A DNA stretch of 64,000 nucleotides, from positions 2,480,001 through 2,544,000 of the forward strand of contig LT549889.1 in NCBI GenBank assembly GCA_900078775.1, written 5' to 3'. Below are positions 24,118-33,912 of the stretch, piece after piece. A program made the translations under genes and the position numbers. The DNA comes from Mycolicibacterium aurum. GTDB lineage: Bacteria > Actinomycetota > Actinomycetes > Mycobacteriales > Mycobacteriaceae. Below the pieces are notes generated by a model. It saw only the letters and a list, made by a program, of their open reading frames with translations. It searched no databases and was not told the DNA's origin. Every line of letters starts with the position of its first letter. Position 1 is the stretch's first letter.

Positions 24118-25979
24118 TTATTCCAGATCAGCTGGATCTCTTCGCTGCTGATCCTGCTGGCTCAGCAGCCGGGCGTAGCCGGCGCCCATGCCCAGCAGTA
24201 CCAGCCCGACGACGATGAACACCGCCACCCGGAAGATGCCGTCGAGCGTGCCCAGATCGAAGAGGAACAGTTTGGCGACCGCCGCCGCCACCAAGGCCAT
24301 CCCGCCACCGATGGGCACCGAGCGGTCCGCCCGGTCCAGTCGTGCCGCATACCCGAACAGCCCGGCCGCCAACATGATCCAACAGATGGTGGCCGCCATG
24401 TGTCCGGCCAGGAAGCCGGCTCCGGTCCCGCCGATGAGGACACCCACGGTCACCGTGAACACCGTCACCGCGTAACCGATCACCACCGCCGCGGCGGCGA
24501 TCAGCACGCGGCCGGCATCGGCGTCACCGCGGCGGCTCAGCGCCCACGCCTGCGCGAGCGCGTACAGCACCAGCAGCACGCTGGACACCAGCACGGAAAC
24601 GACCTCGGTGGTTGCCATCTCGGTCGCCGTGGCGAGCATGGCCGGTGAGGCCAGCGCCAGATAATAGGTACCCCCGATGGCGCCGAACGCCAGCGCCGCG
24701 CACTGCGCGCCGGTGCTGTGCCGCCCGGCCACGGCCACCACGACCGCCAGGGCCACCAGCACCGGCCCGGCCACCTCACCGTCGAAGGCGACGGCGACGG
24801 CCACCAGGGCGGCCACGGCCGCCAGCGCCGACCACACCTGCCGGACCGCGGGCGTGACCCCGGGCCACCGCCGGGCCGCCAGCACGACGGAAAGCACGGT
24901 CCCGGCCAGCGCCGCGATGATGAGCGCGGCGGGCACCCGGTCCACGGCCGCAGACACCCCGAGCACCGGCAGTGCGCCGGCCGCCCCGAGCAGCGCGAGC
25001 CCGGTCCGGTGAGCGCTGGTCGGCAGCAGGACGAGCGCCGAGCCGATCGCGAGCAGTGCCGCGATGGCGGCCGCGGCGGCAAGCCAGGGACGGTCCTCGG
25101 ACCCGAACGCGGCACCGATCAGGGCCAGCAGCACCGGGCCGCTGCCCGCGGCGACCCGCGCCGTGAACATCCAGGTCCAGTCCCGGCCCAGCTGCACCGG
25201 CAACGTCACCGCGGCCAGCGCCAGCATGAAACCGATCAGCAGCAGGGTGATGTCACCGGTGACCACCGGAGCCAGGATCGTCAGCGGCACCAGCACCAAC
25301 AGGCCCAGATGCTCGGAATCCCACCGGCGGGCCAACGTCAGCCCCGCACCGGCGATCACCGCGGAGATCAACAGCCCGGCCACCGGGGGCACCCATTCGT
25401 AGATGGTGGTGACCGCGATGACATCTATATAGGCAGCGGCGATGCCGGTGGCCGCCAGCGCGATCGCGCCGACCCGGCCGCCGGGGCGGGTGTACAGCCG
25501 CAGCGCGACCGCCACCAGTCCGCCGGCGAGCGCCGCACCGGCGGCCACCCGCACCGGCGGGGCCAGCAGACCGGCCTGCGCGGCCAGCACCACCAGCAGG
25601 ACGACACCGATCAGCGTCACCGCGACGCCCGCCGCAGCCAGCGCCTTGCCGATCCAGGTCTGCGGGGTCGCTCGGCGGGGACGGGCGGGGACGTCGACGC
25701 CGCCGGGGATGGTTGCGGGGCCGGCGGCGGTGCGGGTTGCGGTGCGGGCGCTCCGGAATCGGGGTATTGCGGGTACGGCCGGGCGTGCGGGTACTGCGCG
25801 TAGTACTGCTGATACTGCGCGTACTGCTGGTATTGCGCTGCGGTCCAGGCCGGTTGGTCCGGTGCCGGCTGCAGCGTGCCGGCCAGATGCGTCAGTTCGG
25901 CCGACGCCCGGGACAACGTCAGTGACAGCGTCGCGAACTCCGCGGACAACCGGGTGAGCACCTGCTGAGGTTCGGTCAT
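24118..25979 (-). pseudogene. DUF2339-family multi-pass membrane protein, frameshifted
   Basis: The intended product starts at ATG 25979 (MTEPQQVLTRLSAEFA) with a coiled N-terminal helix, then a Tyr/Gln/Pro-rich linker (QYQQYAQYQQYY), then a membrane domain of about 14 helices. In the linker the frame runs through RPRRPGS to a stop at 25617, whereas the membrane domain reads in another frame (TPQTWIGKALAAAGVAVTLIG). The shift maps to a four-base homopolymer at 25664-25667; one extra base restores a ~620-residue protein like other mycobacterial DUF2339 proteins. Function unknown. It may be a sequencing error in a homopolymer. Confidence 0.78.
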
Positions 25980-26049
25980 GTGCTCATCGTGGCGTACTCG
26001 AACGCCTGAGGAGATGAGTAGGACTACTCGAATCGCCGCCGCCGGCCAC

Positions 26050-26703
26050 CTATCGGTCGAGGCCGTGCTCGATCGCGTACCGGGTCGCCTCCACCCGGTT
26101 GGCCACCTGGAGCTTGCGGAAGGTGGCCTGCACATGGTTTTCCACGGTGCGGTGGCTCAGCGACAGCCGTTGCGCAATCTGCTTGGCGGTCAACCCCTTC
26201 GCGACATACCGCAGGATCTCGGTCTCCCGGTCGGTCAGGCTCGGCCCGGGCGCTGCGTCCCGTCCGGTCTGCGCGATCCGCCGGTACTCCCCCAGCACCA
26301 ACCCGGCCAGTCCGGGGGTGAACACCGCACGCCCCGCGGCTGTCGCCCGAACTGCTTCCGCCAGTTCGGTTTTCGAGGCGCTCTTGACCAGATAACCGGT
26401 GGCGCCGGCCTTCACCGCCTCCAGCACGTCGGCGCGCTCGTCGGATGCGGACAGCACCAGAACCCGCGAGGCCGCGGAAACCGCCAGCACCTGCTGGGTG
26501 GCCAGGGCGCCGGTCCCGTCGGACAGCTGCATATCCATCACCACCACGGCGGGCTGCACCACTTCGGCGCGACGCCGCGCGGTGGCCACACCGTCGGCCG
26601 TGGCCACCACGTCGAATCCGGCCTCGGCTAGATCCCGGGCCACCGCATCGCGCCAGATCGGGTGATCGTCCACCACCATCACGGTGGTCGGTTGCTCGCT
26701 CAC
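26050..26703 (-). CDS. NarL/LuxR-family response regulator
   Basis: 217 residues from GTG 26703, which overlaps the kinase stop by four bases (GTGA). Receiver domain with acidic pocket D12/D13 and phospho-acceptor D57 (VVVMDMQLSDG), then a LuxR helix-turn-helix (about 152-212; LTDRETEILRYVAKGLTAKQ). Cognate partner of the kinase at 26700-27842. Both are in line with an amino acid ABC transporter. Confidence 0.92.
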   Translation of the reverse strand: MSEQPTTVMVVDDHPIWRDAVARDLAEAGFDVVATADGVATARRRAEVVQPAVVVMDMQLSDGTGALATQQVLAVSAASRVLVLSASDERADVLEAVKAGATGYLVKSASKTELAEAVRATAAGRAVFTPGLAGLVLGEYRRIAQTGRDAAPGPSLTDRETEILRYVAKGLTAKQIAQRLSLSHRTVENHVQATFRKLQVANRVEATRYAIEHGLDR

Positions 26704-27842
26704 CGGCTCCTCCCGCGCGGCACCGTCAGCTCCCATTCGGTGCCCCCGCCCACCGAGGTGGTCAGCTCGGCCCTTCCGCCGAGTGCGGCCATCCGTCCCC
26801 GGATCGACTTGCTCACGCCCACCCGCCCCTCGCCGACCGCCTCGTCCAGTCTGCCCGGCAGGATTCCGGGCCCGTCATCACGGATGCTCACCACCACCTC
26901 GTCACCGAGATCCTCCAGCAGCACATAGGCGCGCGCGCCCGCGCCGGCGTGGCGTTCCACGTTGGTCAGCGCGTTGACGGTGGCGGCCTCCACCTCGGCG
27001 GCCACCTCCGGATCGAGGTGCACCGGCTCGGCGGGCACGCTCACCGCCACCCGGTCGGCGGCGTGCCTGCGCAGCAACAGGCCGAGATCACTGTCGGCGG
27101 CCACCGTCGTTCCCTCGATCTGGACCTCGCTGAGCAGCCGCCGCAGCGCCCGTTCCTGTTCCCCGGCCGCCTCGGCCAGTCGGGCTGTCTCGCCGCCGAT
27201 CTCGCGGCCTCGCCGGGCGACCATCGCCAGCACCTGCAGCACGCCGTCGTGGACATGCCGGGACAGCCTTTCGCGTTCGGCCAGCACCGCGCTGAGCCGG
27301 GCCGCGCGTTCCACCTCGGCGTGCGCCCGGCGCGCGGTGTTGGCGGCCATGCCGATGGCCAGCCCGACGCTCAGCTCGATGAGGATGGTCGGGCTGCGCA
27401 CCAGATCCACGGCGATCGCACCCTTGAGCGCGGCGGCGGTCGCCATCACCGCCAGCCCCATGCCCATCCCGGCCACCGGGCCGGCCAGGATCGCCGCCGA
27501 CACCACCGCATTGGTCGCCCACAGGGTGGTGGGCCAGGACTGGTTGTCCAGCGTCCACTGCGGTGCGGCGACCAGCACGGTGCTGCCCATCAGCGCGACC
27601 ACCACCGCGGCCTCGGCCAGCACCCAGGCCGGTCGCCGGCCGAACCCCTGCAGGTAGGCCACCCCGCACGCCGCGGTCGCCGCGGTCAGCACCGCGAACA
27701 GCACCCAGCCCAGCACCGGGCGGTCCAGTTCGGCGTTCTTGGACAGTTGGAAGTACAGCGCGTAGATCCAGCTGAGCAACCGGAAGACCTGCGCGGCCCG
27801 CCACAGCGGGGCCACCGGATCCACCGGCTTGAGCGCGCGCAC
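26700..27842 (-). CDS. MacS/NarX-type sensor histidine kinase
   Basis: 380 residues. About five or six membrane helices fill residues 20-170, with no large extracellular domain, as in membrane-stress sensing MacS-type kinases. H198 in RLSRHVHDGVLQVL is the phosphorylation site; ATP-binding motifs NALTNVERHA and DDGPGI follow. The GTG start lies four bases after the stop of the ABC ATPase gene, so expression is likely coupled to the transporter. The signal is unknown. Confidence 0.88.
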   Translation of the reverse strand: MRALKPVDPVAPLWRAAQVFRLLSWIYALYFQLSKNAELDRPVLGWVLFAVLTAATAACGVAYLQGFGRRPAWVLAEAAVVVALMGSTVLVAAPQWTLDNQSWPTTLWATNAVVSAAILAGPVAGMGMGLAVMATAAALKGAIAVDLVRSPTILIELSVGLAIGMAANTARRAHAEVERAARLSAVLAERERLSRHVHDGVLQVLAMVARRGREIGGETARLAEAAGEQERALRRLLSEVQIEGTTVAADSDLGLLLRRHAADRVAVSVPAEPVHLDPEVAAEVEAATVNALTNVERHAGAGARAYVLLEDLGDEVVVSIRDDGPGILPGRLDEAVGEGRVGVSKSIRGRMAALGGRAELTTSVGGGTEWELTVPRGRSR

Positions 27843-27846
27843 CGCC

Positions 27847-28629
27847 CTACATCACCTTGGACAGAAAGGCTTTCGTGCGTTCGTTCTGCGGGTTGCGCAT
27901 CACCTCGGTGGGGTTGCCGCGCTCCACCACCACGCCGCCGTCCATGAAGACCAGTTCATCGGCGACCTCACGGGCGAACCCCATCTCGTGGGTCACCACG
28001 ATCATCGTCATGCCTTCGGCGGCAAGCTTCTTCATCACCGCGAGCACCTCGCCGACGAGTTCCGGGTCCAGCGCCGAGGTCGGCTCGTCGAACAGCATCA
28101 GCTTGGGGTTCATCGCCAGCGCCCGGGCGATGGCCACGCGCTGCTGCTGACCGCCGGACAATTGCGCCGGATAGGCGCCGGCCTTGTCCGCCAGCCCGAC
28201 CTGATTCAGCAGATCGAGGGCACGCTCGGTCGCCTGCTTCTTGTTCTGCCGCTTCACCTGGGTCGGTGCCTCGACCACATTGCCGAGCGCGGTCCGGTGC
28301 GGAAACAAATTGAAGTGCTGGAACACCATTCCCACATCACGGCGCTGCTTGGCGACGTCGCGGGGCTTCATCTCGTGCAGCTTGCCACCGCGCTCGTGGT
28401 AGCCGACCAGTGCACCGTCGACGTAGAGCCGACCCGCGGTGACCGTCTCGAGGTGGTTGATACAGCGCAGGAAGGTCGACTTGCCCGATCCCGACGGCCC
28501 GACGAGCACCAGCACCTGCCCCTTGTGCACCTCCAGGGTGACGCCCTTGAGCACCTTCAGTGCGCCGAAGTCCTTACACACCAGTTCGGCCTTCACCATC
28601 GGCTGAGCGGCAGGCTCCGAGGTCGTCAC
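27847..28629 (-). CDS. Polar amino acid ABC transporter ATPase (GlnQ-like)
   Basis: 260 residues. Walker [11 protein letters not shown]-loop [11 protein letters not shown], signature [15 protein letters not shown], Walker [15 protein letters not shown] and H-loop [10 protein letters not shown] are all intact. The FNLFPH motif marks the PAAT (polar amino acid) class. Overlaps the permease end by four bases. Glutamine, glutamate or another polar amino acid is the likely substrate. Confidence 0.92.
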   Translation of the reverse strand: MTTSEPAAQPMVKAELVCKDFGALKVLKGVTLEVHKGQVLVLVGPSGSGKSTFLRCINHLETVTAGRLYVDGALVGYHERGGKLHEMKPRDVAKQRRDVGMVFQHFNLFPHRTALGNVVEAPTQVKRQNKKQATERALDLLNQVGLADKAGAYPAQLSGGQQQRVAIARALAMNPKLMLFDEPTSALDPELVGEVLAVMKKLAAEGMTMIVVTHEMGFAREVADELVFMDGGVVVERGNPTEVMRNPQNERTKAFLSKVM

Positions 28630-29540
28630 GGCGTAGTACCCATCTGCGCCTTGGCGAGCGCCTCTAGTTGCTTGGAGGTCAGCTTGCGCGACGCGCCCCG
28701 GGAGAAATGCCGCTCAAGGTAGTGCTGCCCGATCATCAGCACACTGGTGATCACCAGATACCACGCCGCCGCGACCAGCAGCAGCGGCACCGGCTGAAAG
28801 ATCCGCGCGGCGATCTCCCGGGTGGCGATGCTGTAGAGGTCCAACGCATACGGGACCGCCGTGACCAACGAGGTCGTCTTCAAGAGGCTGATGATCTCGT
28901 TGCCCGTCGGCGGGATGATGACCCGCATCGCCTGCGGCAAAACGGTGCGGCGCATCGCCAGCCCCCAGGACATACCCAACGCCGTCGACGCTTCCATCTG
29001 CCCCTCCGGCACGGATGTGATACCGGCGCGGACGATCTCGGCCATATACGCCGCCTCGTTGAGCGCCAGACCGATGACCGCCAGCGCGAACGGGTACGAC
29101 AGGCTCTGCAGATCGATGTGCAACAGCGACGGGCCGAACGGCACGCCGAGTTGCAGATTCTGGTAGATCGTCGGAATCAGGCCCCAAAACGCCAACTGCA
29201 CGTACACCGGGGTGCCTCGGAAGATCCACAGGAACACCCACGCAACCGAGCTGAGCACTGGATTCTCGGACAACCGCATCACGGTGAGCAGTACGCCGAG
29301 GATGATCCCGATAGCCATCGAATACACGGTCAGCTGCAGCGTGTTGGACACGCCGAGCAGAATCCGCTCGTTGAACATGTACTCGGCGAATGTCGACCAG
29401 CCGTAGGCCGGATTGGTGGCGGCCCCGTACACGAAGAGACCCACCAGGACGAGGATTACGGCTGCCGCCACCCACCTCCACGGATGGCGCAGTGGAACCG
29501 CGTCGATGGATTCGGGTGACGGTGAGCCGGCCTCACTCAT
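28626..29540 (-). CDS. Polar amino acid ABC transporter permease
   Basis: 304 residues from ATG 29540; a TTG at 29555, immediately after the stop of the binding-protein gene, would add five residues. The core of about five helices carries the PAAT permease signatures [12 protein letters not shown] and the EAA loop ([22 protein letters not shown]). An N-terminal hydrophilic 25 residues precede the first helix. Probably a homodimer because only one permease gene is present. Confidence 0.9.
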   Translation of the reverse strand: MSEAGSPSPESIDAVPLRHPWRWVAAAVILVLVGLFVYGAATNPAYGWSTFAEYMFNERILLGVSNTLQLTVYSMAIGIILGVLLTVMRLSENPVLSSVAWVFLWIFRGTPVYVQLAFWGLIPTIYQNLQLGVPFGPSLLHIDLQSLSYPFALAVIGLALNEAAYMAEIVRAGITSVPEGQMEASTALGMSWGLAMRRTVLPQAMRVIIPPTGNEIISLLKTTSLVTAVPYALDLYSIATREIAARIFQPVPLLLVAAAWYLVITSVLMIGQHYLERHFSRGASRKLTSKQLEALAKAQMGTTP

Positions 29541-29555
29541 TGCAGGCAGGCTCAA

Positions 29556-30473
29556 CTACGAGACCGCGCCGTTGATCACCGGCTTGTCGATCATGCCCTC
29601 TTCGAGGCCCCAGTTCGCCGCGATCTCCTTGTACTTGCCCGTATCGATCAGGTGCTGCAGCGCCTGCACCAGCGATTGCGCCAGCGGTGAGTTCTTCTCG
29701 ACCGGCCAGCCGTAAGGAGCCGAATCGAAAGTCTCCCCTGCCTGCACGAGCTTTCCGTTGGTCTGCTTGATCGCGTACAGCGTCACCGGAGAGTCCGCGG
29801 ACATGGCGTCGGCCTGGCCGAGCACCACGGCGTTGGTTGCGGCGTCCTGGCTGTCGAACGGGATGATCTCGATGGCGGGCTTGCCCTCATCGGTGCATTT
29901 CTTGCTGCGCGCGGGGAGCTCGTCGGTCTCCTGCACGGTGGTGGCCTGCACCGCGACCCGCTTACCGCAGGCATTCTCGGGGTCGATGTCGCCGCCGGCC
30001 GGCTGGGCCCACAGGGTGCCCGCGGAGAAGTAGGTGACGAAGTCGACCTGCTGCTCCCGTTCCTTGCTGTCTGTGAAGGAGGACATGCCGACGTTGAACG
30101 TGCCGCCCTGGATGGACGGGATGATCTTGGCGAAGTCGGATTCGCGGTAATCCGGGGTCAGCCCGAGCGTCCCGGCGATGGCGTTCATCAGGTCCACGTC
30201 GAAGCCGACGATCTTGCCGGACTCATCCTTGAACTCGTTGGGGGCGTAGGGGATGTTCACGCCCACGATCAGCTTGCCGGAGGACTTGATGGCCTCGGGC
30301 ACCGTGTTGGCGATGGACTCCACCTTCTCGGCCGAGGTGGCCGGGGTGCTCGTCGTCGGCCCCGCGCTGTCGGTGTTGCTCGTGCAGCCCACCGCGAGCA
30401 GGGCTCCACTCGCCGCGAACGCCGCCGCTACGCGCCACATCTTGCCCCGGCGGTTCTCTCGTCCTGCTGCCAC
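29556..30473 (-). CDS. Polar amino acid ABC transporter substrate-binding lipoprotein
   Basis: 305 residues from GTG 30473 with AAAGAGG ahead. Lipobox LAVGC marks a lipoprotein. The type II periplasmic-binding fold (SBP_bac_3) is recognised from LIVGVNIPYAPNEF, GFDVDLMNAIAGTLGL and DFAKIIPSIQGGTFNVGMSSFTD-like segments. First gene of the transporter operon that continues into the permease, ATPase, kinase and regulator. An upstream extension of the frame has no family support and was left out. Confidence 0.9.
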   Translation of the reverse strand: MAAGRENRRGKMWRVAAAFAASGALLAVGCTSNTDSAGPTTSTPATSAEKVESIANTVPEAIKSSGKLIVGVNIPYAPNEFKDESGKIVGFDVDLMNAIAGTLGLTPDYRESDFAKIIPSIQGGTFNVGMSSFTDSKEREQQVDFVTYFSAGTLWAQPAGGDIDPENACGKRVAVQATTVQETDELPARSKKCTDEGKPAIEIIPFDSQDAATNAVVLGQADAMSADSPVTLYAIKQTNGKLVQAGETFDSAPYGWPVEKNSPLAQSLVQALQHLIDTGKYKEIAANWGLEEGMIDKPVINGAVS

Positions 30474-30651
30474 GATTGCCTCTTTCTCGTCGGATCGGGC
30501 GTCATCACCGTCACGCCCGTCATCTTCAAGCCGAAATGACGATAGTGACCCTGGATCAAGCGCGCACTGTCGTAATCGAAGATTAACCACCAACGGGGCA
30601 CGGTGTGCCGATATCGCCCAGCGGCATCTGACGCTGTGGGACACTTCGCCC

Positions 30652-31290
30652 ATGACGATCCTCGCTCCCCCCAGCCTGTTGCCCCAGCTCTGGAAATCCA
30701 CCCTGATCTCGGGCCTTTTGGCAGTGGCGCTCGGCATCGCGGTCCTGGTGTGGCCGGGCAAGACCATCCTGGTGACGGCAATCTTCTTCGGCGCCTACCT
30801 GCTGGTGACCGGCATCGCCCAGATCGTGCTCGCCTTCAGCCTCAAGGTGGCCAAAGGTGGCCGGGTGCTGCTGTTCATCAGCGGCGCCGCATCCGTCGTT
30901 CTCGGGGCCCTCGCGCTCATCCGGATCACCGATGCGGTGCTGCTGCTGGCCATCTGGATCGGCGTGGGCTTCATCTTCCGCGGCGTGGCCACCGCCGTCT
31001 CGGCGATCAGCGACCCGACGCTGCCCGGACGCGTCTGGAACATCATCGTCGGCCTGATCAGCCTGGTCGCCGGCATCATCGTGCTGGCCGCTCCGTTCGA
31101 GTCGCTGGGCACCCTGGCCTTGGTCGGTGGGTTCTGCCTGATCTTCATCGGCGTCTCGGAGATCGTGACCGCGTTCGGTATCCGGTCCGCGACCAAGAAG
31201 GGAACGTCCGCCCCTGCAGTGGAGTCGATCCCGCCGACCGATCCGCCCGCCGAGCCGCCGGCTCCCCCGGTGGCCGCTCCGGCCAGCTAG
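30652..31290 (+). CDS. HdeD-family (DUF308) membrane protein
   Basis: 212 residues. Six membrane helices in three repeated hairpins (ISGLLAVALGIAVLVWPGKTILV, ISGAASVVLGALALI, IVGLISLVAGIIVLAAP) are the HdeD signature; the E. coli member aids acid resistance. A Pro/Ala-rich C-terminal tail ends the protein. The ATG at 30652 lacks a clear ribosome-binding site. Divergent from the amino acid transporter operon; precedes cydA on the same strand by ~100 bases. Confidence 0.85.
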   Translation: MTILAPPSLLPQLWKSTLISGLLAVALGIAVLVWPGKTILVTAIFFGAYLLVTGIAQIVLAFSLKVAKGGRVLLFISGAASVVLGALALIRITDAVLLLAIWIGVGFIFRGVATAVSAISDPTLPGRVWNIIVGLISLVAGIIVLAAPFESLGTLALVGGFCLIFIGVSEIVTAFGIRSATKKGTSAPAVESIPPTDPPAEPPAPPVAAPAS

Positions 31291-31388
31291 TAATTCGCAC
31301 CACGTTTCTGGGGTGCGGGACGGGAGGACTACTACACTATGTCGTAGTTGGGCAGTGAGGCTCTCCCGCATCTCAGGAACTGGTGCAC

Positions 31389-32837
31389 ATGGACGCTCTG
31401 GACGTCGCACGGTGGCAATTCGGAATCACCACCGTCTATCACTTCATCTTCGTGCCGCTGACCATCGGGCTGGCACCGCTCATCGCGGTGTTCCAGACGC
31501 TGTGGGTCGTCACCGACAACACCGCCTGGTACCGGCTGACCCGGTTCTTCGGCAAGCTCTTCCTGATCAACTTCGCCCTCGGCGTGGCCACCGGCATCGT
31601 CCAGGAGTTCCAGTTCGGCATGAACTGGAGCGAGTACTCCCGGTTCGTCGGTGATGTCTTCGGCGCACCGCTGGCCATGGAGGGTCTGGTCGCCTTCTTC
31701 TTCGAATCGACCTTCCTGGGGCTGTGGATCTTCGGCTGGACCCGGCTGCCGAAACTGGTGCACCTGGCCTGCATCTGGATCGTCGCGTTCGCCGTCAACG
31801 CCTCGGCGTTCTTCATCATCGCCGCGAACTCCTTCATGCAGCACCCGGTCGGTGCGCGGTACAACCCGGAGACCGGCCGCGCCGAACTGACCAGCATCGT
31901 CGAACTGTTCACGAACAACACCGCGCTGGCCGCCTTCCCGCACGCGGTGGCCGGCTCGTTCCTGGTGGCCGGAACATTCGTGGCGGGCATCTGCGCCTGG
32001 TGGATGGTGCGCGATCCGGACAACCCGGATGCCCGCACCATGCACCGGCCGGCCACCATCCTGGGCTGCGTCATCGCCTTCGTCGCCGCGGCCGCGCTGG
32101 CCTGGACCGGCGATGTGCAGGGCAAGCTGATGTTCCAGCAGCAGCCGATGAAGATGGCCTCGGCGGAATCGCTGTGCCACACCGAAACCGATCCGAACTT
32201 CTCGGTGCTCACCGTCGGCACGCACAACAACTGCGACAGCGTCATCCACCTCATCGAGGTGCCCTATGTGCTGCCCTTCCTGGCCGAGGGCAAGTTCAGC
32301 GGTGTCGAACTGCAGGGTGTGCAGGATCTGCAGGCGGAGTACGAGCAGAAGTTCGGCCCCGGGGACTACCGGCCCAATCTGTTCGTCACCTACTGGTCGT
32401 TCCGGGCCATGATCGGGTTCCTGGCGGTGCCAATGCTTTTCGCCATGGCCGCGCTGTGGCTCACCCGCGGCGGCCGGATCCCTCGGCAACGCTGGTTCGG
32501 CACGTTCGCCTTGCTGACCCTGCCGACCCCGTTCCTGGCCAACAGCGCCGGCTGGGTGTTCACCGAGATGGGCCGCCAACCCTGGGTGGTCGCGCCGAAC
32601 CCGACCGGTGATCCGGTTTTGCGGCTCACCGTGTCCCAGGGTGTCTCGAACCACTCCACGGGCATGGTGCTGATGTCGTTGATCATCTTCACCGCGATCT
32701 ACGCGGTGCTGGCGGTGATCTGGTTCTGGCTGATCCGCCGCTACGTGGTGGAGGGCCCGCTGGAGCACGACACCGAACCGATCCCCCCGACGCCACCGGG
32801 CGAGGACGACGTCAAACCACTCTCGTTCGCGTATTAG
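31389..32837 (+). CDS. cydA: Cytochrome bd ubiquinol/menaquinol oxidase subunit I
   Basis: 482 residues, nearly colinear with M. tuberculosis CydA. Haem ligands are visible: H18-type histidine in FGITTVYHFIFVP, H in AAFPHAVAG, and M in the Q-loop region. The Q-loop is short (KFSGVELQGVQDLQAEY), as in actinobacterial S-class CydA. The terminal oxidase has high oxygen affinity and serves under hypoxia or when the bcc-aa3 route is blocked. A GTG at 31383 is an alternative start. First gene of cydA-cydB-cydDC. Confidence 0.96.
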   Translation: MDALDVARWQFGITTVYHFIFVPLTIGLAPLIAVFQTLWVVTDNTAWYRLTRFFGKLFLINFALGVATGIVQEFQFGMNWSEYSRFVGDVFGAPLAMEGLVAFFFESTFLGLWIFGWTRLPKLVHLACIWIVAFAVNASAFFIIAANSFMQHPVGARYNPETGRAELTSIVELFTNNTALAAFPHAVAGSFLVAGTFVAGICAWWMVRDPDNPDARTMHRPATILGCVIAFVAAAALAWTGDVQGKLMFQQQPMKMASAESLCHTETDPNFSVLTVGTHNNCDSVIHLIEVPYVLPFLAEGKFSGVELQGVQDLQAEYEQKFGPGDYRPNLFVTYWSFRAMIGFLAVPMLFAMAALWLTRGGRIPRQRWFGTFALLTLPTPFLANSAGWVFTEMGRQPWVVAPNPTGDPVLRLTVSQGVSNHSTGMVLMSLIIFTAIYAVLAVIWFWLIRRYVVEGPLEHDTEPIPPTPPGEDDVKPLSFAY

Positions 32838-32847
32838 GAGGCGTGCC

Positions 32848-33912
32848 ATGGACCTTCAACTGTTCTGGTTCGTCACGCTGGCCGTGCTGTTCGTCGGCTT
32901 CCTGGTGCTGGAGGGCTTCGACTTCGGCGTCGGCATGCTGATGTGGTTCTTCGGCCGCAGCGCCGCCCGGGCCACCGAGGGCGAGGCGCCGCGTGACCCC
33001 GAGAAGCACCGCCGGGCCGTACTGAACACCATCGGCCCGGTGTGGGACGGCAACGAGGTCTGGTTGATCACCGCGGGCGGCGCCATGTTCGCGGCGTTCC
33101 CCGGTATGTACGCCACCATGTTCTCCGGCCTCTACATCCCGCTGCTGGCCATCCTGGTGGCCATGATCGTGCGGGTGTGCGCCATCGAATGGCGCGGCAA
33201 GGTCGACGATCCGACCTGGCGCCGACGCGCCGACATCGCCATCGCGGTCGGGTCCTGGGTACCTGCCGTGCTGTGGGGCGTCACCTTCGCCGCGCTGCTG
33301 CGCGGGCTGCCGGTGGATGCCGACCACCAGATCGCGCTCGGCATCGGTGATGTGCTCAACCCGTACACCGTGCTGGGCGGACTGGCCACCTGCGGGCTGT
33401 TCCTGCTGCACGGCGCGGCGTTCGTGACGCTGAAGACCGAGGGGACCGTGCGGGCCGACGCCCGCCGCTACGCGATCCGGCTGGCCCTGCCGGTGACCGC
33501 GGTGGTGGCGCTGTTCGGGCTGTGGACCCAACTGGCGTACGGCACGCACTGGACCTGGCTGGTGCTCGGTTTCGCCGTGGCGGCCCAGTTGACCGCGGTG
33601 ATGCTGGTGCTCTCCGACGGCGGGGACGGTTTCGCCTTCGCCGCCACCACCGCCGTCGTGGCGGCCGTCGTGGTGATGGTGTTCGGCTGCCTGTACCCCA
33701 ACCTGATTCCGTCCACGCTGGATCCGGCGTGGAGCCTGACCATCGAGAACGCGTCGTCCTCGGCGTACACCCTGAAGATCATGACCTGGGCCGCGTTGGT
33801 GGTCACTCCCCTGGTGCTGGTCTACCAGGGCTGGACGTACTGGGTGTTCCGGCAACGCATCTCGGCCGAGCGGATCCCCGATCCGGCGGGCCTGTCACCT
33901 CGCCTGCCGTGA
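32848..33912 (+). CDS. cydB: Cytochrome bd oxidase subunit II
   Basis: 354 residues, about nine membrane helices. N-terminal EGFDFGVGMLMWFFGR and the conserved GPVWDGNEVWLITAGGAMFAAFP identify CydB. It begins 10 bases after cydA (AGGAGG ahead) and its stop overlaps the cydDC start (GTGA). It forms the heterodimer with CydA. Confidence 0.96.
   Translation: MDLQLFWFVTLAVLFVGFLVLEGFDFGVGMLMWFFGRSAARATEGEAPRDPEKHRRAVLNTIGPVWDGNEVWLITAGGAMFAAFPGMYATMFSGLYIPLLAILVAMIVRVCAIEWRGKVDDPTWRRRADIAIAVGSWVPAVLWGVTFAALLRGLPVDADHQIALGIGDVLNPYTVLGGLATCGLFLLHGAAFVTLKTEGTVRADARRYAIRLALPVTAVVALFGLWTQLAYGTHWTWLVLGFAVAAQLTAVMLVLSDGGDGFAFAATTAVVAAVVVMVFGCLYPNLIPSTLDPAWSLTIENASSSAYTLKIMTWAALVVTPLVLVYQGWTYWVFRQRISAERIPDPAGLSPRLP

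Noticed and set aside
25780-25860. Repeated TACTGC/CGTAGTACTGC pattern as a CRISPR-like or regulatory repeat
   Set aside because: It is the coding sequence of the Tyr/Gln-rich linker of the DUF2339 protein; repeats follow codons and there are no spacers.
30510-30550. CGTCAT repeats and a CGTCAT...ATGACG inverted pair upstream of the amino acid binding protein
   Set aside because: Arms of only six bases with a 12-base spacer; no known regulator motif matched, so not listed as a site.
33522-33908. Upstream extension of the cydDC frame into cydB
   Set aside because: It lies within cydB in another frame and is Arg/Gly-rich; the GTG at 33909 with GTGA overlap is the sensible start.
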